Positions 1-12,045 of a stretch of 64,000 nt of DNA are shown here, in pieces. The stretch lies in NCBI GenBank assembly GCA_025998955.1, contig AP024676.1:3286001-3350000 (forward strand), in the 5' to 3' direction. The DNA comes from Candidatus Roseilinea sp. (GTDB lineage: Bacteria; Chloroflexota; Anaerolineae; J036; Brachytrichaceae). The number at the start of each line of letters is the position of its first letter. Position 1 is the first letter of the stretch. Position numbers and translations under genes: made by a program. The notes beneath the pieces were generated by a model. The model saw nothing but the letters and a program-made list of their open reading frames with translations, had not been told where the DNA came from and ran no database searches.

Positions 1-1161
1 CAGGGGGTATGGCTCAGGCACAGCGGCGCTGCGCCGAAGTAGTCGTTGCCGATGTGGATCAGCCATTCGGGGTGGGCCTGGGCCGCCGGCGCGTCGAGGC
101 TCATCTGCGCCAGCGCCATGTGCACACCGAAGCGCATGCCCAACGCGGCGCAGCGCTCGCTCAACGGGCGCAGGCCGCGCGGGAATTTGGCCGGGTCGGG
201 CCGCCAATCACCGATGCAACGCGCCCAGCCCAGGTCCATCACCACGGCCTCGATCCCCAGCTCGGCGCAGCGTTCGATGGCTGCCAGTTGCTGTGCCTCG
301 CCGATGTCTTGCCCGTAGCCCCAGGAGTTGTATTGCGCCCAGGGATAGCGCGCATCCGGCATCGGCGGGTGCACATGGGCTTCGGCGAAGCGCTGGGTGA
401 CGTAGCCGGCTTCGTCCCAGTCACCCGCGAAGCGCCCGACGAAACAAGCCGGCACGTCGAACGTTTGCCCCGGCGCGAGCACGTGCGCCAAGTCGTCAAT
501 CGCGCTGTGCAGGCAGGTGTAGCCGTCGCGCGCCCAGGCGAGCAGCCGGCTCTTGCCGTTGAACTCGGCGCCCAGCACCAACCCCATGTCGCTCAGCGCG
601 GCGTCGGGGTCGTCGAGCGGGTCGAGGCCGGCGCGTAGCGCAGCCCAAGCGCAACTGCTCGGCGCCCAGTAATGCGCGCCGAACGCGCCCATGCGGATTT
701 CGTGCGCTGCGCGGCCGGGGACGATTTGCACCTTGTGCAGCGCGAATTTGTCCGGCCGATAGTTCCAACTGAACTGCTCGACGTGAAAGAGGTTGTTGCG
801 CCCGTCCAGCGGCGCGCGCAGGTCGAGGATGTCGCAGCCGGTGATGTGCACCGGCGCATCGCCCAGGTTGACCAGCTCGGCCCAGGTGCGCACGAACGGG
901 TGTGCAGCGAAGGCCTGCACGTGCTGAACGAGTTGCAAGCGGCCATCGGCGCTGGGGACGCGCAGGGTGAGCGTGCGGGTGCCGTCTGCGCCTTCGCCGA
1001 GTTCGGCGTCGGCGGTGTTGCCGAGGCGCAACGGTTGGCCGGCGATGGTAATGCGGCTGAGCGGCGAAGGCAACACATCGAGGCCGGGATGTGTCGCGCT
1101 CGTCATCTGCCAGGTCAGCCCGCCGTCGGCCAGGGTGAGGCGACAGGTAAGAGTAGAAGTT

Positions 1162-1181
<20 letters not shown>
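1..1181 (-). CDS. GH36-like alpha-galactosidase, partial (runs off window)
   Basis: Likely hydrolyses alpha-galactosides in the cytoplasm. The frame opens with ATG at 1181 and stays open to base 1, giving 393 codons without the C-terminus. An N-terminal beta-rich domain leads into a (beta/alpha)8 barrel: a tryptophan/asparagine segment near residues 285-287 (YNSWGYG), MDLGW at 315-319, and GDWRPDPAKFPRGL near 324-337 followed by MRFGVHMAL. These fit the Melibiase family (GH36). The catalytic aspartates would lie beyond the window edge. The start lies 20 bases inside the 3' end of the preceding gene, so the two enzymes are translationally coupled and are the last genes of the sugar operon. It is distinct from its neighbour, so the operon may act on two linkages or chain lengths. 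Family assignment is good; the exact substrate is unknown. Confidence 0.8.
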
Positions 1182-3258
<2,077 letters not shown>

Positions 3259-3261
3259 GGT

Positions 3262-3471
3262 TCAGGGTTGTGGCGTCTCTGCGGCGCGCATCGCGTCGTA
3301 GCGCTTGAGGGCACGACAGGCGATGGAGTCGGGGCACGGCGTGGGTTGTGCCCCATCGCGCGCGAAATCGTCGAGCCGGGCGAAGGCGATCAGGATGAGC
3401 GCCAGCACGGCCAGCGACGCCAAGATGATCGGCGTGAGCTGACGCCGGCTGAGCGTGAAGTCGTCCCTCAT
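3262..3471 (-). CDS. small single-pass membrane protein in sugar operon
   Basis: 69 residues starting MRDDFTLSRRQ. One hydrophobic helix covers about residues 13-30 (PIILASLAVLALILIAFA), followed by a short polar tail with two cysteines (PCPDSIAC). I do not recognise the family. The ATG overlaps the stop of the upstream permease gene as ATGA, and the following alpha-galactosidase starts three bases after its stop, so coupled translation is likely. I chose the internal ATG at 3471 rather than the longer open frame because of this overlap. It may assist the permease or be a non-essential spacer gene; nothing in the sequence decides. Confidence 0.55.
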   Translation of the reverse strand: MRDDFTLSRRQLTPIILASLAVLALILIAFARLDDFARDGAQPTPCPDSIACRALKRYDAMRAAETPQP

Positions 3472-4346
3472 CCCTTCAGGCCGGTGGTGACGATGCCCTG
3501 GATCACGAAGCGCTGCGCCAGGAAGTAGAGGATGATGCATGGCGCGACGAACATCACCGCGCCGGCCATCTGCAACGCCAGCTCGCCACCGCCGCGCATG
3601 TTGCGCAGGAAGTTGATGCCCAGCGCCAGGGTATACAAGTTGCGGTCGCTTAGGTAGATCAGCGGTGTGAGGAAGTCGTTCCAGTTGGCCATGAACGAGA
3701 AGATGGCGATGGTGGCCAGCGCCGGCTTGGCCAGCGGCAAGATGATCTGCCAGTAGATGCGGAACTCGCTGGCCCCGTCAATCTTGGCTGCCTCGTCCAG
3801 CTCGGTGTTGATGGTCATGAAGAACTGGCGCAACAGGAAGATGGAGAACGCCGGGCCGAAGAACGGCGGCAGCACCAGCGGGCCGAACGTATTGGCCATC
3901 CCCAACCCGCGCACCCACAGGATGAAGCTGGGGATCATGGTGACCGGATAGGGGATCATCATCGTGCTGAGCAAGACGATGAACAGCAGATTGCGCCCCG
4001 GGAAGCGCAACCGTGCGAACCCGAACGCCACCAGCGAGGCCGAAAGCAGCTCGCCGAACACTGCGATCGCCGTGACGATCACACTGTTGCGGAAGAATGT
4101 GGCGAAGGGGATCATCTCGAACACGCGCACGTAGTTCTGCCAATTGAACTGGGTGGGCAGGAACTGCGGCGGGAAGCTGAGCGGCGCGCCGGTCTCGCGC
4201 AGCGACGACGTGACCGACCACAGGAAGGGCAGGATGAAGATCGCGCCCAGGCCGATCAACAGGCCATAGACCACGACGTTGCGCACGATTTGGCGCGCGT
4301 ACCACTGCGCCGAGTGGCGCTTGAGCCGGAAGGAGATCGCCGCCAT
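3468..4346 (-). CDS. carbohydrate ABC transporter permease, MalG/UgpE type
   Basis: 292 residues with six predicted membrane helices; the first spans about residues 26-47. The conserved cytoplasmic EAA loop is EAAKIDGASEFRIYWQIILP, the docking site for the ATPase, with the usual G at its centre. This is the second membrane subunit of a CUT1-type sugar importer. The gene starts directly after the stop of the first permease gene (4347), so the two are translated together. No ATPase gene is present in the operon, which is common for CUT1 importers that share a genome-wide MsmX/UgpC-type ATPase. The substrate is inferred to be an alpha-galactoside from the two GH36 genes downstream. Confidence 0.93.
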   Translation of the reverse strand: MAAISFRLKRHSAQWYARQIVRNVVVYGLLIGLGAIFILPFLWSVTSSLRETGAPLSFPPQFLPTQFNWQNYVRVFEMIPFATFFRNSVIVTAIAVFGELLSASLVAFGFARLRFPGRNLLFIVLLSTMMIPYPVTMIPSFILWVRGLGMANTFGPLVLPPFFGPAFSIFLLRQFFMTINTELDEAAKIDGASEFRIYWQIILPLAKPALATIAIFSFMANWNDFLTPLIYLSDRNLYTLALGINFLRNMRGGGELALQMAGAVMFVAPCIILYFLAQRFVIQGIVTTGLKG

Positions 4347-5291
<945 letters not shown>

Positions 5292-5301
5292 GTGGATGAG
5301 C

Positions 5302-5332
5302 GCAGGGCGGCGTCGAACGCGGGCCGCCCTGC
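5302..5332 (-). promoter_or_regulatory. hairpin between binding-protein and permease genes
   Basis: Perfect inverted repeat with arms GCAGGGCGGC (5302-5311) and GCCGCCCTGC (5323-5332), loop 11 bases, no T-run after it. It lies just upstream of the permease ATG. In other ABC operons such intercistronic stems protect the upstream mRNA from 3' decay and lower downstream expression. That role is inferred here. Confidence 0.5.
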
Positions 5333-5353
5333 CATGTGATTGCGCCGGCGCGT

Positions 5354-6733
5354 TTACGCTCGGCGAGCCAGTTCCTCGTCCACCTTCGGCGCGGCGGCGG
5401 CCATCGCCTCGGCGACGCTCTTCTTGCCGGTGAAGGCCAGGTCGAGTTCGGCCTGGATCAGGCCCTGGATTTTGTCGAACTTCTCGCCGGCGCCGGGGAT
5501 GCGCAGCACGCCCGGCTGCGCGACGATCTCCGGCAGCGCGCCGTAGCCGAGCTGCTCGTGATCCGGGCCGGTGAAGGTGGACATGAGCGACTTGAGCGGC
5601 GGGATGTAGGGCGTCACGCTGTCAATGGGCCGTTGCAGCACGAAGTCGCGCGCATACGCCCAGGCGGCCGGCGCCATCTTGGAGTTCGCGCCGATGGACC
5701 AGCAACCGAGGTGCATATACCAGACGCGCTGGCCGATGTTGGACTTGGGCGAGAGCACCGCGCGCCAATTCGCACCTTTCGTCTCCTTCAGCTCGCCCAG
5801 GTCCCAGTAGTTGCCCAGCCGCATGGCGATCATGCCGCCGGCGAACACTTTGGCCATGCTGCCGCCCAGCATTTGGTAGGCCGTTTCATCCACCGCGACC
5901 TTGTCCTTGTTCACGATGTCGTACCAGAACTGCACGGCCTCGACTGCCGCCGGCTCGGTGATGGTGGTCTTGGTCTCGTCGGCGTTGAAGATGTCGCCGC
6001 CGTTCGACCAGATCATGTACTGCCAGGTCACGAACCAGTTGTCGAAGCTCAGGCCGTAGCGCTCGACCTTGTCGCCCTGCGCGACGTGCAGCTTGAGGGC
6101 GGCCTCGCGCACATCGTTCCACGTCCAGTCGGGTGTGGGCGGTTGCAGGCCGGCCTGTTCGAAATGATCCACGTTGTAGTACAACGACACCGGCCCGGGC
6201 ATGAAGCCGTAGACGAAGGCGTATGACTTGCCCTGCCAGCTCTGCGCGGGGATGATGACGGGCAGGATGTCGTCGCGCTTGATCTGGTCGTCGCCGTCAA
6301 TCAGGTCGTCCAGCGGACGCAGCGCGCCATTGGCGGCGTAGGGTTGCACGTAGCCCTCCCACATGTCGAACACGTCGGGGAGCGTGTTGGCCGCCATCAT
6401 CGTCTGCAGCTTCTCGAAGTAGCCCTGGCCGGCGGGCAGAATCTCCGGCACGATCTTCACGCCGGGATACTTGGCTTCGAAGTCGGCATTGAACTTGTTG
6501 CGCAAGGGTTCTTCGGACGGCGTCGCGCAGCACACCATCACGCGCAGGTCGCCGGTCATACCCTCGGCAGCGGGCTGGGCAGCAGGTGCCGGCGCTTGCC
6601 CTGCTGAGGGCTGTTGAGCGGGCGCGGCAGGGGCTGCACAGGCAGCCAGCGCTGCGGTCGCGCCACCTAGCCCGACCAGCTTCAACATTTGCCGGCGGCT
6701 GATTGTGCGAACGGACATCTTGGTTGTTTGCAT
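5354..6733 (-). CDS. sugar ABC transporter substrate-binding lipoprotein
   Basis: 459 residues, family 1 extracellular solute-binding protein. The N-terminus carries a twin-arginine-like SRRQ (12-15), a hydrophobic stretch and a lipobox LAAC with Cys32, so the mature protein is a membrane-anchored lipoprotein. An Ala/Pro/Gln-rich linker follows to about residue 58. The body shows family features such as MWEGYVQPYAANGALRPLDDLI and an aromatic-rich ligand region (WQYMIWSNGGD). A Shine-Dalgarno GGAGG lies ten bases before the ATG. It captures the sugar for the two permeases encoded downstream and is itself encoded 76 bases after the GntR regulator. Confidence 0.93.
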   Translation of the reverse strand: MQTTKMSVRTISRRQMLKLVGLGGATAALAACAAPAAPAQQPSAGQAPAPAAQPAAEGMTGDLRVMVCCATPSEEPLRNKFNADFEAKYPGVKIVPEILPAGQGYFEKLQTMMAANTLPDVFDMWEGYVQPYAANGALRPLDDLIDGDDQIKRDDILPVIIPAQSWQGKSYAFVYGFMPGPVSLYYNVDHFEQAGLQPPTPDWTWNDVREAALKLHVAQGDKVERYGLSFDNWFVTWQYMIWSNGGDIFNADETKTTITEPAAVEAVQFWYDIVNKDKVAVDETAYQMLGGSMAKVFAGGMIAMRLGNYWDLGELKETKGANWRAVLSPKSNIGQRVWYMHLGCWSIGANSKMAPAAWAYARDFVLQRPIDSVTPYIPPLKSLMSTFTGPDHEQLGYGALPEIVAQPGVLRIPGAGEKFDKIQGLIQAELDLAFTGKKSVAEAMAAAAPKVDEELARRA

Positions 6734-6809
6734 GTCTACTTAACCTCCAAAAATCTCTCTTTTCTGAATCAGACGATCTGCCTCGCTCAAGTGCTATGCG
6801 CACGGCGCT

Positions 6810-7835
6810 TCACGTCTCTTTGACGAGCGATGGCTTGTGCTTCTCGCGTTCGGTGCGCGCGATGGCTCTATTCGCGATGGGTGACGCATGGCCGGCCAAG
6901 CGCGCCTGGCGCATGCGCTGCTTCAGGTAGGCGATGGATTGCTCATCCACGCAGAACTGCACCACCACGTCGGGCTGCCGGTGCGCGATTTGGACGAATT
7001 GCTCGGCTGCGGTGTGGGTGACGATCACGTGGTCGCAGGTGCGCGCCAGGCGTCGCACGCCCGCGGCGTCGTCCACCAGGGCCATGTCCACGGCGCGATC
7101 AGGATGGTAGCTCTTGATGATGTGATGCAGCGACCGGGCTGTGTTCTCCAAGGTGCACACCAGCCCGATGCGCAGGCCGGCGAGGCGGGCGATGCGCAGC
7201 AGCGTGTCCGGCGAGGGGCGCGTGTCTACGCCGACGACCCGCTCGGCGCATTCGCCGAAGACCTGGCTGACCTCGGCGAGGTGATGAAAGGTTGTGATGA
7301 TCAGATCGTTCCGGCGCGCCAGGTCGCGCGCGCCCCGCACGGCGTCGCGCAACACGCAAGGCTCGACAGGTTCACCCACCAGTTCACCCAGCTCACGCGC
7401 CATCTCGACGCTGTCGTGCGCGTTGCACTCGATGAAAACCATGCGCAGGCGATGCGAGGCATATACGCTGGCCACGGCCGCCAATAGGTCTTGCGTGATT
7501 TGCTCGCGCGAGACGCCAGCCACCATCGCCCGCCAGATCACCTCCCGCGCGCAGCGTTGCAAGTCGTTCACTGCTGCGATCCGCGATCCTTCGTCCTTGA
7601 CGAGGAAACCGCGGTTGCCCGGGCTGATGGCGATCACGCCTGCGTCGCAGAGTTGGCGATAGGCTTTGTTCACCGTGTTGCGGTTGGCGCCGAGCTGGCG
7701 CGCCAGGTCGCGCACCGGCGGCAGCCGGCTGCTGGCCGGATGCATGCCGGTGTGAATCCGCCAGATGATGGCTTGCTTGACGTCTTCGACGGTGATGCGG
7801 GCTGCAGTGCGCTGCTGCATGTTCATCTGAGCCAT
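6810..7835 (-). CDS. GntR-family transcriptional regulator of sugar operon
   Basis: About 341 residues from ATG 7835. The N-terminal winged helix-turn-helix is typical GntR: VKQAIIWRIHTG, then SRLPPVRDLARQLGANRNTVNKAYRQL and a wing (ISPGNRGFLV). The C-terminal 240 residues look like an alpha/beta ligand-binding domain of unclear subtype. The frame is open upstream to 7910, but the stretch 7858-7883 is a strong palindrome that would be an operator, so I prefer the start at 7835. As first gene of the minus-strand operon it probably senses the imported sugar and represses its own transcript. Confidence 0.85.
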   Translation of the reverse strand: MAQMNMQQRTAARITVEDVKQAIIWRIHTGMHPASSRLPPVRDLARQLGANRNTVNKAYRQLCDAGVIAISPGNRGFLVKDEGSRIAAVNDLQRCAREVIWRAMVAGVSREQITQDLLAAVASVYASHRLRMVFIECNAHDSVEMARELGELVGEPVEPCVLRDAVRGARDLARRNDLIITTFHHLAEVSQVFGECAERVVGVDTRPSPDTLLRIARLAGLRIGLVCTLENTARSLHHIIKSYHPDRAVDMALVDDAAGVRRLARTCDHVIVTHTAAEQFVQIAHRQPDVVVQFCVDEQSIAYLKQRMRQARLAGHASPIANRAIARTEREKHKPSLVKET

Positions 7836-7857
7836 GTGCACGGGCGAATCGGGATTT

Positions 7858-7883
7858 TGTCCCCTGTCATAGGACAGAGGACA
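7858..7883. promoter_or_regulatory. palindromic operator candidate upstream of gntR
   Basis: The 26-base site reads TGTCCCCTGTC, CATA-type centre, GACAGAGGACA; 10 of 11 positions are symmetric. It lies 23 bases before the preferred regulator ATG and faces the intergenic region shared with the protease gene. Autoregulation through it is inferred. No second copy was seen before the binding-protein gene. Confidence 0.5.
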
Positions 7884-8214
7884 CACGGAGTATGGGGGCG
7901 ACTGTGCCAATTGTCAATCTTGGGTCTTGGTGGACATAGCGCAGAAAGGTGGGTGATCTTTTGCGCGAGAGGGGACAATAGGCGATGATCGAACTGCTGG
8001 GTGAGTGGGCGCATCTTTCTATGGGGCAGGGAGGATGTTCCAGAACCCTCGTGCGTTTAGCTTCGTCTCACGCGATCTTCAGAAAGACGTGCTAAAGATG
8101 CACCCAAGAATAGACGCGATTCCCAACTCCATCGAAGATGCCTCGCGTCGAGACAGGTCTTGGCTTATGCGAAGCACGCAAGAGCGCGACGATTCTCACC
8201 CTGGAAAGCGATTG

Positions 8215-9033
8215 ATGCATTTGCGCTTAGGCGCCCTGCCCGACCGATTACGCGCGCCGATTCTGTTCACCGCAGGCGTGCTCGCGACGCTCGTCGCGCT
8301 GATCCTCTACAACGCCCTCACACCCGATCCGCCACAACTGACCCCGCGCGACGTCAACGATGCGATCGTCCGGGCGATGGCCTCGGCTACGCCGCGCCCG
8401 CCGTTCTCCGTCGGCGCCTTCCAAGCCGTCGCCCCCGCGCTCGTGCTCATCCAGACCGAGCGCCCGGGCCAAGACAATGCGAGCAATGACGGTCAGCACC
8501 GCGGGCTGGGCAGCGGCGTCATCGTCAACGACCAGGGCTTGATTCTTACCAGCTTGCATGTGGTCGCGGACGCGGAGGAGATTCGCTTGACGTTTGCCGA
8601 CGGCACCGAAGCCTATGCCTGGGTGATCGCCGAGCAGCCGGAGAACGATATTGCCGTGCTGCAGCCCAGCCAACTGCCGGGCGTGCTCGCGCCGGCGCCG
8701 CTGGGCAACCCAAACGCGCTGCGCGTGGGCGATGAAGCATTCGTGGTCGGCAATCCACTCGGCTTGTACGGCTCGCTGAGCGCCGGTGTGATCTCCGGCT
8801 TGAAGCGCTCGTTCACGCCGCCCGGCCGTAGCCGGCGGATGGAGAACCTCATTCAGTTCGATGCGGCCGTGAATCCCGGCAGCTCCGGCGGCCCGCTGCT
8901 CAATCGCTATGGCCAGGTGGTCGGTATCGTGACCGGCTTGGCCAATCCCAGCGGCCAGGAGGCCTTCAGCGGCATCGGATTCGCCGTGCCGATAGACATC
9001 GCCGGCGGTGCGGCAGGAATGCCGTCATACTAA
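8215..9033 (+). CDS. membrane-anchored HtrA-like serine protease lacking PDZ
   Basis: Trypsin-like (S1C) protease, 272 residues from ATG 8215; the frame is open back to a GTG at 8005. I chose 8215 because GGAAAG precedes it and a membrane helix follows at once (ILFTAGVLATLVALILY). The catalytic triad is visible: His in TSLHVV, Asp in ENDIAVLQ and Ser in NPGSSGGPLL. The chain ends right after GIGFAVPIDI, where family members normally continue into a PDZ domain, so this is either a protease-domain-only form or a 3' truncation. It probably degrades misfolded envelope proteins. It lies 81 bases upstream of the moxR operon on the same strand. Confidence 0.85.
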   Translation: MHLRLGALPDRLRAPILFTAGVLATLVALILYNALTPDPPQLTPRDVNDAIVRAMASATPRPPFSVGAFQAVAPALVLIQTERPGQDNASNDGQHRGLGSGVIVNDQGLILTSLHVVADAEEIRLTFADGTEAYAWVIAEQPENDIAVLQPSQLPGVLAPAPLGNPNALRVGDEAFVVGNPLGLYGSLSAGVISGLKRSFTPPGRSRRMENLIQFDAAVNPGSSGGPLLNRYGQVVGIVTGLANPSGQEAFSGIGFAVPIDIAGGAAGMPSY

Positions 9034-9114
9034 GAGGACATGACGCGCTGTGCCGCGCCTTGGCGCGAGCCGGCTGCGCGCGTTGCAATCTAACCCTTGA
9101 CTTAAGGAGCGTTG

Positions 9115-10128
9115 ATGATGGATTCGCACAGAACGCCTGAACCCCGGACGGCGATCGAGCGTCTGCTCTACGAAGTGAAGAAAGTGATCGTCGGCCAAGA
9201 TCATCTGCTGGAGCGCCTGGCGGTCGCGCTGCTGGCGCGCGGGCACATCCTCGTCGAGGGTGTGCCGGGACTGGCCAAGACCATGACGATCAAGACGCTC
9301 GCCGAAGCCATCGGTGGGTCGTTCAAGCGCATTCAGTTCACTCCCGACCTGGTGCCTGCCGATTTGGTGGGCACACGCATCTACAACCAGAAGACCGGCG
9401 AGTTCAACGTCGCGCTCGGCCCGGTCTTCACCAACCTGCTGTTGGCCGACGAGATCAACCGCGCGCCGGCCAAGGTGCAGAGCGCGCTGCTCGAAGTGAT
9501 GCAGGAGCGCCAGGTCACGATCGGCGGCGAGACCTTCAAGGTGCCCAACCCCTTCTTGGTCATGGCCACCCAAAACCCGATCGAATCTGAGGGCACCTAC
9601 GACCTGCCCGAAGCGCAGGTGGACCGCTTCATGATGAAGGTGATCGTGGGCTACCCTACGCCGACCGAGGAGTTCGTCATCGTCGAGCGCATGACCGGCT
9701 ATCTGGACGCCGTGCAAAAGGTGCTGACCACCGATCAGTTGCTCGACCTGCAAAAGCGCGCGTATCAAGTGTATGTGGATCCGGCGCTGATCGAATATGC
9801 CATTCGCGTGGTGAATGCAACGCGGCAGCCCAAAGACGTCGGCCTGAAGGAGCTGGAGCGGTATATCATGTTCGGGGCCAGCCCGCGCGCCTCCATCAAC
9901 CTCATCCTCACGGCCAAGGCACTCGCCTTCGTGCGTGGCCGCACCTATGCGCTCCCCGACGACGTGGTGGACATGGCGCTGGATGTGCTGCGCCATCGCG
10001 TCGTTTTGTCGTACGAGGCGCTCTCCGACAACATCACCAGCGATGAGCTGATCAAGCGCATCCTCGACCGCATTCCGATCCCTGTGGTGCCGTTGCATGA
10101 ACACGCCAACGTTCGCGTCAACGCCTGA
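9115..10128 (+). CDS. MoxR-family AAA+ ATPase
   Basis: 337 residues. Walker A is GVPGLAKT (49-56) and Walker B is LLADEINRAP; sensor 1 is MATQNPIE. The C-terminal lid domain ends VVPLHEHANVRVNA. Shine-Dalgarno AAGGAG lies five bases before ATG 9115. MoxR ATPases act as chaperones together with vWA-domain partners. Here the gene overlaps the DUF58 gene by 32 bases and is followed by two vWA genes, the standard MoxR-DUF58-vWA arrangement. The client protein is not evident. Confidence 0.95.
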   Translation: MMDSHRTPEPRTAIERLLYEVKKVIVGQDHLLERLAVALLARGHILVEGVPGLAKTMTIKTLAEAIGGSFKRIQFTPDLVPADLVGTRIYNQKTGEFNVALGPVFTNLLLADEINRAPAKVQSALLEVMQERQVTIGGETFKVPNPFLVMATQNPIESEGTYDLPEAQVDRFMMKVIVGYPTPTEEFVIVERMTGYLDAVQKVLTTDQLLDLQKRAYQVYVDPALIEYAIRVVNATRQPKDVGLKELERYIMFGASPRASINLILTAKALAFVRGRTYALPDDVVDMALDVLRHRVVLSYEALSDNITSDELIKRILDRIPIPVVPLHEHANVRVNA

Positions 10129-11002
10129 GCGCATCTTGCAACGCCTGGACTGGCACGTGGTGCGCCGGTTGGACGGCCTGCTGCAAGGCGACTATCGCAG
10201 CCTGATGCGCGGCTACGGCCTGGACTTCGCCGACCTGCGCGAATATCAGCACGGCGACGACATTCGCTACATTGACTGGAACGTCACCGCGCGCATGGAT
10301 GCGCCCTACATCCGCGAATATCATGAGGATCGCGACCTGACGGCCTGGTTTTTGCTCGACCTCAGCCCGTCGGTGGATTTCGGCACGGCTGCCGCGCAGC
10401 GCCAGAAGCGCATGGTGCTGGTTGACTTCGTCGCTACGCTAGCCCGCGTGCTCAACCGCAACGGCAACCGATTCGGCGCCGTGCTATACGACGGCCGCGC
10501 CCAGCGCACCATCCCTGTCGGTAGCGGGCGCATCCACGTGTTGCGCACCATTAACGACCTGCTGCGCTATCCGCACCTGCCGCGCGCGCCGTTTACCGAC
10601 CTAACGCCGCTGCTCGAATCGGCCTTGAGCACGTTCAAACGCCGGTCGCTCATCTTCGTCATCTCCGACTTCATCAGCGCGCCGGGCTGGGAGCGTGCGT
10701 TGCATCTGCTCAACCGGCGCCACGAAGTGCTCGCGATCCGGCTGTGGGATCCGCGCGAGGCCGAGCTGCCCGACATCGGCCTGGTGGTGATGGAGGATGC
10801 CGAGACGGGCGAGCAGATCTACATAGACACGAGCGACAAGCGCTTTCGCAAACGCTTCGAGGAGGCGGCGCGCCGGCGCGAGGCCGCGTTGAACGAGGCG
10901 TTCAAGCACGCCGGCGTGGATGCGATGTCGCTCTCGACCGAGGAAGACTTGGTGGGTGCGGTGATGCGCTTCGCGATGCGGCGCAAGCGTCGCCGGAGGT
11001 GA
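10097..11002 (+). CDS. DUF58 domain protein
   Basis: 301 residues. The DUF58 signature is GYGLDFADLREYQHGDDIRY followed by IDWNVTARM near residues 35-65. A vWA-like fold follows with WFLLDLSPSVDFG in the place of a metal-binding site. No membrane helix is seen, unlike many DUF58 proteins that carry two at the N-terminus. Its ATG lies inside the 3' end of the moxR gene, so expression is coupled. It presumably works with the MoxR ATPase and the membrane-bound vWA proteins encoded downstream. Confidence 0.9.
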   Translation: MNTPTFASTPERILQRLDWHVVRRLDGLLQGDYRSLMRGYGLDFADLREYQHGDDIRYIDWNVTARMDAPYIREYHEDRDLTAWFLLDLSPSVDFGTAAAQRQKRMVLVDFVATLARVLNRNGNRFGAVLYDGRAQRTIPVGSGRIHVLRTINDLLRYPHLPRAPFTDLTPLLESALSTFKRRSLIFVISDFISAPGWERALHLLNRRHEVLAIRLWDPREAELPDIGLVVMEDAETGEQIYIDTSDKRFRKRFEEAARRREAALNEAFKHAGVDAMSLSTEEDLVGAVMRFAMRRKRRRR

Positions 11003-11009
11003 TGCGTTC

Positions 11010-12020
11010 ATGTCGTTCATCTGGCCTGCGATGCTGTTGTCGCTGCTGGCGCTGTTGCCGGTGGCCGTGCTGTATGCGCGCGCGCAGGCGCGCCGCCGGC
11101 AGATGATCGCGCGCTACGGCAGCATGGGGTTCGTGCAGCAATCGAGTGGTCGCCGGCTCGGTGCGCGCCGGCATGTGCCTGCTGCCTTCATGTTCGCCGG
11201 CCTAACGACGCTGGCCATCGCCCTCGCCCGCCCGCAGGCCGTGCTCAGCCTGCCCCGCGCCCAGGGCACCGTCGTGCTCACCTTCGATGTGTCGGGCAGC
11301 ATGGCGGCCGAGGACATCCCGCCGACGCGCATGGAGGCGGCCAACGCAGCGGCGCGCGCGTTCGTGCAACGCCAGCCGCGCACGGTTCAGATCGGCGTGG
11401 TGGCCTTCAGCGACAGCGGCATGATGGTGCTGCCGCCGACCGACGACCAGCAAGCTGTCCTAGCAGCTATCAACCGTTTGTCGCCGGCGCGTGGCACGTC
11501 GCTCGCCAACGGCATCTTTGCCGCGCTGACTACGATTGATGACCTGGGAAAGAAGCAAGCGACGAACTACTACAGCAACCGCGAGCCACAGCCGACGCCT
11601 ACGCCCACGCCGATGCCGCCGGGGGTATATCAACCCGCCGTCATCGTGCTGATCACCGACGGTGAGAACACCGCGCCGCCCGATCCGATCGCGGCGACCG
11701 AAGCGGCGGTCTATCGCGGCGTGCGCATCCACACCGTCGGCGTCGGCAGCCCGGAGGGCGCACTGCTCAAGATCGAGGGGTTCATGGTGCACACCCGGCT
11801 CGACGAGCCCTTGTTGCAGTACATCTCGGAGCGCACCGGCGGTGTGTATTACAACGCGCAGACCGAGGATGACCTGCGCACGATCTACGATAGCATCGGC
11901 TCGCAACTGGTGGTCGAGCCGGAGGAAACCGAGATCACCGCTCTCTTTGCCGGATTGGGCGTGATCCTGTTGCTGATCGGCGGCGCGCTGTCGCTGGCGT
12001 GGTTCAACCGCCTGCCGTGA
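11010..12020 (+). CDS. BatA-like membrane protein with vWA domain
   Basis: 336 residues. Two N-terminal helices (about residues 1-20 and 50-70) and one C-terminal helix (about 313-332) flank a vWA domain. The metal-ion site is DVSGSM near residue 94, with a later conserved TDGEN (approx. 217-221). A Pro/Thr-rich insert (PQPTPTPTPMPPG) splits the domain. GGAGGTGA precedes the start. This architecture matches BatA/BatB proteins encoded beside MoxR; such proteins have been linked to envelope stress, but the role here is unknown. Confidence 0.9.
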   Translation: MSFIWPAMLLSLLALLPVAVLYARAQARRRQMIARYGSMGFVQQSSGRRLGARRHVPAAFMFAGLTTLAIALARPQAVLSLPRAQGTVVLTFDVSGSMAAEDIPPTRMEAANAAARAFVQRQPRTVQIGVVAFSDSGMMVLPPTDDQQAVLAAINRLSPARGTSLANGIFAALTTIDDLGKKQATNYYSNREPQPTPTPTPMPPGVYQPAVIVLITDGENTAPPDPIAATEAAVYRGVRIHTVGVGSPEGALLKIEGFMVHTRLDEPLLQYISERTGGVYYNAQTEDDLRTIYDSIGSQLVVEPEETEITALFAGLGVILLLIGGALSLAWFNRLP

Positions 12021-12045
12021 TGTCTGAGAAACTGGGAGGTCAACC

